In this document: one piece after another, positions 34,127-37,041 of the stretch | Layout: the number at the start of each line of letters is the position of its first letter | Position numbering within the stretch: position 1 is the stretch's first letter | Origin: Peptococcaceae bacterium | Lineage (GTDB): Bacteria > Bacillota > Desulfitobacteriia > Desulfitobacteriales > Syntrophobotulaceae | DNA: 37,041 nucleotides | Assembly (NCBI GenBank): GCA_009783315.1 | Contig: WRHI01000020.1 | Coordinates: forward strand, 1-37,041 | Direction: 5' to 3' | The notes under the pieces: generated by a model | Told to the model about the DNA's origin: nothing | What the model saw: only the letters and a program-made list of their open reading frames with translations | Databases searched by the model: none | Made by a program: the position numbers and the translations under genes

Positions 34127-35086
34127 GTGGAAACGGTCATCTCGGTATCTCATTTGTCAAAGCAATACAAAAAAGCAGAAAAACCAGCAGTTGACAATAT
34201 CAGTTTTTCTGTCAATGAAGGAGACTTTTTTGCTTTTCTTGGCCCTAACGGGGCAGGAAAAACAACGACCATCTCCATTTTAACCACCACGTTGGGCAAA
34301 ACCTCAGGCGAGGTTAAAATCGCCGGATTTGATCTGGATACACAGGAACGAGAGATCAGGAAGAAGATCGGCATTATTTTCCAAAGGCCCAGCCTCGACC
34401 TTGATCTTTCAGCGGAAGAAAACATTCGGCTCCATGCTTGTATGTACGGGCTTTATGTCTACCGTCCGTTTTTTCGCTGGATGCCCAGGAGCTACCGCGA
34501 GCGCGTTGCTGAGCTGGCAGACATCATGGAAATCAAGGATAACCTGAGCAAGCCGCTCAGAACCTTTTCCGGCGGGATGCAGCGGAAAATAGAAATTATC
34601 CGCAGCTTGATCCACAAGCCGAAGGTTTTGTTTCTTGACGAGCCGTCCCAAGGGCTTGACGCCATAAGCCGCCGTTCTCTGTGGAGCTATATCGATCAGA
34701 CCCGCAAGGCAAATGGCACCACTGTGTTTTTGACAACACATTATATCGACGAGGCGGAAGCGGTCGATAAGGTCTGTATGATTAAGAAAGGACACATCAT
34801 CATTGACGGAACGCCGGAAGAGATGAAAAGCCGTCTGCTTAAAAAGGAATTGATTTTGGACGCCACCGACCGCGAGAACCTTATCGCCGAATTGTCCGGG
34901 CGTGGTCTCCGGCCAGAGGTAACAAAACATATTATTGTACCGTACAGGGGCGCGACGCCAATGGATATCTTATCGCAGCTGCAAACACCGCTGACCGTCA
35001 TGCGCGTCAATGAACCAACGCTGGAAGACGCTTATATCAATTTGGTTGAAGAAGGATCGGGTAAAGAAGGAGGTGACGCCGCATGA
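34127..35086 (+). CDS. ABC exporter ATP-binding protein (drug/antibiotic type)
   Basis: 319 residues from the GTG at 34127, which has AGGAGG 8 bp upstream; the open frame to 34058 runs through the promoter and is not likely translated. Walker A is GPNGAGKTTT, the signature FSGGMQRK, Walker B VLFLDEP followed by SQGLD, and the switch His lies in TTHYIDEAE. The C-terminal 80 residues form the extra domain seen in DrrA/CcmA-like exporters. With the next gene it makes a two-component ABC-2 exporter; substrate unknown. Overlaps the permease by 4 bp. Confidence 0.93.
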   Translation: METVISVSHLSKQYKKAEKPAVDNISFSVNEGDFFAFLGPNGAGKTTTISILTTTLGKTSGEVKIAGFDLDTQEREIRKKIGIIFQRPSLDLDLSAEENIRLHACMYGLYVYRPFFRWMPRSYRERVAELADIMEIKDNLSKPLRTFSGGMQRKIEIIRSLIHKPKVLFLDEPSQGLDAISRRSLWSYIDQTRKANGTTVFLTTHYIDEAEAVDKVCMIKKGHIIIDGTPEEMKSRLLKKELILDATDRENLIAELSGRGLRPEVTKHIIVPYRGATPMDILSQLQTPLTVMRVNEPTLEDAYINLVEEGSGKEGGDAA

Positions 35087-35904
35087 AAACAGCTGTCAGC
35101 GCCAGAAAGGAACTCCCAAGAATTGTCAGAGAACTCAATGTTGTCCTCACGCTGACGGCGCGGGAAATCGTCATGGCGGTAAAAGCGCCTCAGCGCATTT
35201 TTATGGCTCTCATTTGGCCTGTGATTATGTTCGGTATGTTTGGCAGCCAGCTCTCACAGAACATGGGGTTGGGGATGGGCTTTGATTTCAACGCTTTTAT
35301 GCTGGTCGGCATGCTCGTTAACGCTCTGTTTATGATGACCATCACCGGGGTTATAACACTGGTGGAAAACAAGGAGAACGATTTTACGCAGGAGATCCTT
35401 GTTTCCCCTACATCCCGATACGCCATCATCTTTGGTAAAATCGTCGGGTCTTCCTTTACGGGATATATACAGTTTTTTGCCACCATTCTTATTGGATTGT
35501 TCATTGGCGCAACCATGACCGCATCACAGTTCTGGATGATATTGGCCATATCCCCGCTCTTTTGTCTCGCCGCAGGGGCTTTCAGCATGCTGCTAGTTGG
35601 TTTCGTCCGCAACGCCGCAGCAGCAGGGACACTCTCTATGCTCGTGTCTATGCTGCAGATGTTTTTGTCCGGCGCGCTCATACCTGTTACCGAATCAACT
35701 GGGATTATGGCCATCCTCAGCCGGACGCTGCCAATGACCTATTGCGTGGATTTCGCGCGAGGCCTATTTTACGATGGGACAAGCCTGGATAAAACCCCGA
35801 CATTATACCCGCCAGAGGTAGATCTGATGATCATTATCGCCTTTACTTTTGTTTTCTTTGTCGCGGGAACGCTCAACTTTGTGCGCCAGGAGAAGAATAA
35901 ATAA
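35083..35904 (+). CDS. ABC-2 type exporter permease
   Basis: The 273-residue protein has six membrane helices in the ABC-2 pattern, an N-terminal amphipathic stretch, the conserved ENKENDFTQEILVSPTSRYAIIFGKIVG before the third helix, and SGALIPVTESTGIMAILSRTLPMTYCVDFARG near the end. AAGGAGGTGA precedes the ATG, and the start overlaps the ATPase stop by 4 bp. It converges on the DUF2269-like gene with only 4 bp between. Confidence 0.92.
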   Translation: MKTAVSARKELPRIVRELNVVLTLTAREIVMAVKAPQRIFMALIWPVIMFGMFGSQLSQNMGLGMGFDFNAFMLVGMLVNALFMMTITGVITLVENKENDFTQEILVSPTSRYAIIFGKIVGSSFTGYIQFFATILIGLFIGATMTASQFWMILAISPLFCLAAGAFSMLLVGFVRNAAAAGTLSMLVSMLQMFLSGALIPVTESTGIMAILSRTLPMTYCVDFARGLFYDGTSLDKTPTLYPPEVDLMIIIAFTFVFFVAGTLNFVRQEKNK

Positions 35905-35908
35905 CGAT

Positions 35909-36448
35909 TCAGGTTTTCCTTTTCTTAAACGGCTTGGTGACTGAAATCATGGTTATGACCACAGCAATAACCAAAATGCAGCTGCTCAAAGCGCCAAGTA
36001 TAGCCAACATGTTCTGGAATTCTGGAACAGCTGCTGCAGTCACTTCGTTCAGCAGAACAAATTGTCTCATGGCTTTCACTAAAGGAAGAGCAAAAATCAT
36101 CGCCGGGATACAAGCAATGCTATACAGTATCCATTTAAAAATTATCCACTTGTGCTTAACAAAACCCCAGACAGTAAATAGGCCATATGCTGTACCGAGC
36201 AGGTAACAAATCGTGGCCCCGGGTATTATTAAGAGATAATCGGCAAGCTCAATCAAGGATAGCAGCGCCAGTATCCCTTCATGTGAAGTTTGTTGAGATA
36301 AAGCCGACAAGATCACCAATGTGCAAATGACCCCGCTGACCCAGACAGTAACGCCCACAAAATGAATGACTTTAAGGGTCTTCATTGTTCTTGAAGAGGG
36401 CTTCTTCATCTTTGCATTGTCCGCTTTAGCCTGACTTTCTCTTGACAA
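35909..36448 (-). CDS. DUF2269-like integral membrane protein
   Basis: About 179 residues with four or five membrane helices, TLKVIHFVGVTVWVSGVICTLVILS, ELADYLLIIPGATICYLLGTAYGLF, WIIFKWILYSIACIPAMIFAL and ILGALSSCILVIAVVITMIS. The first helix with its conserved His and Gly resembles the DUF2269 family, whose function is unknown. I favour the TTG at 36448 because AGGG lies 6 bp before it. The frame stays open to an ATG at 36487 that overlaps the Fur-family stop but has no ribosome binding site, and an ATG at 36409 is also possible. It is downstream of and likely co-transcribed with the Fur-family gene. Confidence 0.75.
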   Translation of the reverse strand: MSRESQAKADNAKMKKPSSRTMKTLKVIHFVGVTVWVSGVICTLVILSALSQQTSHEGILALLSLIELADYLLIIPGATICYLLGTAYGLFTVWGFVKHKWIIFKWILYSIACIPAMIFALPLVKAMRQFVLLNEVTAAAVPEFQNMLAILGALSSCILVIAVVITMISVTKPFKKRKT

Positions 36449-36474
36449 TACTTTCCCTGCCCCTTTTCTTTGCT

Positions 36475-36783
36475 TTATATAGCGCATTCATCGCAAACCA
36501 CATATATCACCAGGGTTTGGTCAACAATTTCTGTCTGCGGTCCTGCTAGCCTATGCATTTCCGCAGGGTCTAAATCGGCGATATCTACAATATTACCGCA
36601 TGACACACACACCATATGCTGGTGAGGAACCGTGTTGCTGTCAAACCGAATGGGCCGGCCAGGAATTTGCAGACGCCTGATAATACCTTCATCAGCTAAA
36701 AGATTCAAGTTGCGATATACAGTGCCCTTCCCCAGGTAAGGAAAGGTTTGTTTTGTCTTTTCGAAAATCTGCTCTACTGTCAT
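36475..36783 (-). CDS. Fur-family transcriptional regulator, possibly lacking a normal start
   Basis: The frame from the ATG at 36783 gives 102 residues with the winged helix (EQIFEKTKQTFPYLGKGTVYRNLNLLADEGIIRRL), the metal site HQHMVC and two zinc-binding pairs, CVSC and CDEC. A further 18 in-frame codons upstream (36784-36837) encode ITKQRRAILAILSESGQH, which is the normal Fur N-terminal helix, yet no ATG, GTG or TTG lies between them and the stop at 36856-36858. The real start may be ATA, ATT or CTG, or the helix may be lost. PerR, Fur and Zur cannot be told apart here. Confidence 0.88.
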   Translation of the reverse strand: MTVEQIFEKTKQTFPYLGKGTVYRNLNLLADEGIIRRLQIPGRPIRFDSNTVPHQHMVCVSCGNIVDIADLDPAEMHRLAGPQTEIVDQTLVIYVVCDECAI

Positions 36784-36865
36784 GTGCTGGCCGGATTCGG
36801 ATAAAATGGCCAGGATTGCCCGACGTTGTTTGGTTATCCCACCGCAATCACTTCTTCACAAATAG

Positions 36866-36884
36866 TATGATTCTAACCATCATA
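36866..36884. promoter_or_regulatory. Dyad upstream of the Fur-family gene
   Basis: TATGAT (36866-36871) and ATCATA (36879-36884) are perfect inverted arms around TCTAACC. The length and position fit an autoregulatory site of a Fur/PerR-type protein, but the match to known boxes is weak. Confidence 0.4.
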
Positions 36885-36969
36885 CAGAAGCCATCCTCTT
36901 TCGTCAATTGTGCCCATTGCCTCGGGTGCATATTTTAAAAGTGCAGGAAGCGACAAAAAAATAAATAGA

Positions 36970-37022
36970 AATATCCACTGCGGGGTTCTCCCGCAACCTA
37001 ATGGTGAATGGAGATGGATATT
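36970..37022 (+). promoter_or_regulatory. Structured leader before the right-edge gene
   Basis: Outer arms AATATCCA (36970-36977) and TGGATATT (37015-37022) are perfectly complementary. They enclose an inner hairpin TGCGGG/CCCGCA (36979-36984, 36990-36995) and end next to the ATG at 37023. The GGAG (37010-37013) lies just inside the outer stem. It may influence translation; no known riboswitch class was recognised. Confidence 0.4.
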
Positions 37023-37041
37023 ATGTGGGCTCGTAACAGTC
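37023..37041 (+). CDS. Start of a gene cut by the window edge
   Basis: An ATG at 37023 follows GGAG by 9 bp and reads MWARNS before the sequence ends. Too short to identify; the call rests on the ribosome binding site only. Confidence 0.35.

Overview
The window looks like chromosomal DNA from an anaerobic, low-to-mid GC Firmicute, probably a Clostridia-class organism. The grounds are strong AGGAGG-type ribosome binding sites, GTG and TTG starts, a FeoAB system next to a short DtxR-family regulator with DtxR-type operators, a GHL10/Amidase_3 wall enzyme, and a 7TM-GAF-GGDEF-HD-GYP protein. The assignment rests on gene content only and is moderate in confidence. No rRNA, tRNA or CRISPR array was seen.

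Region A (about 1-16150) is an accessory, defence-type region. It holds a GyrI-like protein, a RadC/JAMM protein and a large type I restriction-modification locus: half hsdS (1634), hsdR (2206), full hsdS (5406), hsdM (6643), a truncated hsdM-like gene with a ruined NPPY motif (8246), a half hsdS (8827), a tyrosine recombinase (9519) and an oppositely oriented promoterless half hsdS (10428-10979). Shared repeats border every target-recognition domain of the later hsdS copies, and the recombinase gene sits between inverted copies. This is the architecture of a phase-variable specificity shufflon. A pRiA4b ORF-3-like gene, a decayed immunity-like gene, a SWIM zinc-finger gene with a conserved-looking partner, a VapBC-type toxin-antitoxin pair and an IS4-like transposase fragment follow. 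The region ends at the terminator and 3' end of guaA, a known island-insertion hotspot.

Region B (16159-24899, minus strand) reads as a long gene string: DUF4911-like, PilM-like, GH3-like adenylase, GGDEF/HD-GYP, pyrG, guaA. The two amination enzymes are both abnormal. GuaA lacks its glutamine amidotransferase domain entirely. PyrG has a glutaminase domain with Phe in place of the catalytic His and an altered oxyanion loop, while its synthetase domain is well conserved. They overlap by 4 bp. I infer a shared switch to free ammonia or to an external amidotransferase; this is the most unusual biology in the window. A heptamer repeat array (CCATTGT and variants) fills the pyrG upstream gap.

Region C (25289-29434, plus strand) holds a secreted GHL10-amidase fusion, a coiled-coil protein and a SAM methyltransferase.

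Region D (29518-37041) holds feoAB (minus strand) facing a DtxR-family regulator, with two DtxR-like dyads over the feo promoter. After it come a TetR C-terminal remnant, a DHA2-type MFS exporter, an ABC exporter pair, and on the minus strand a DUF2269-like membrane protein and a Fur-family regulator whose expected N-terminus has no normal start codon. A structured leader and the first codons of another gene lie at the right edge.
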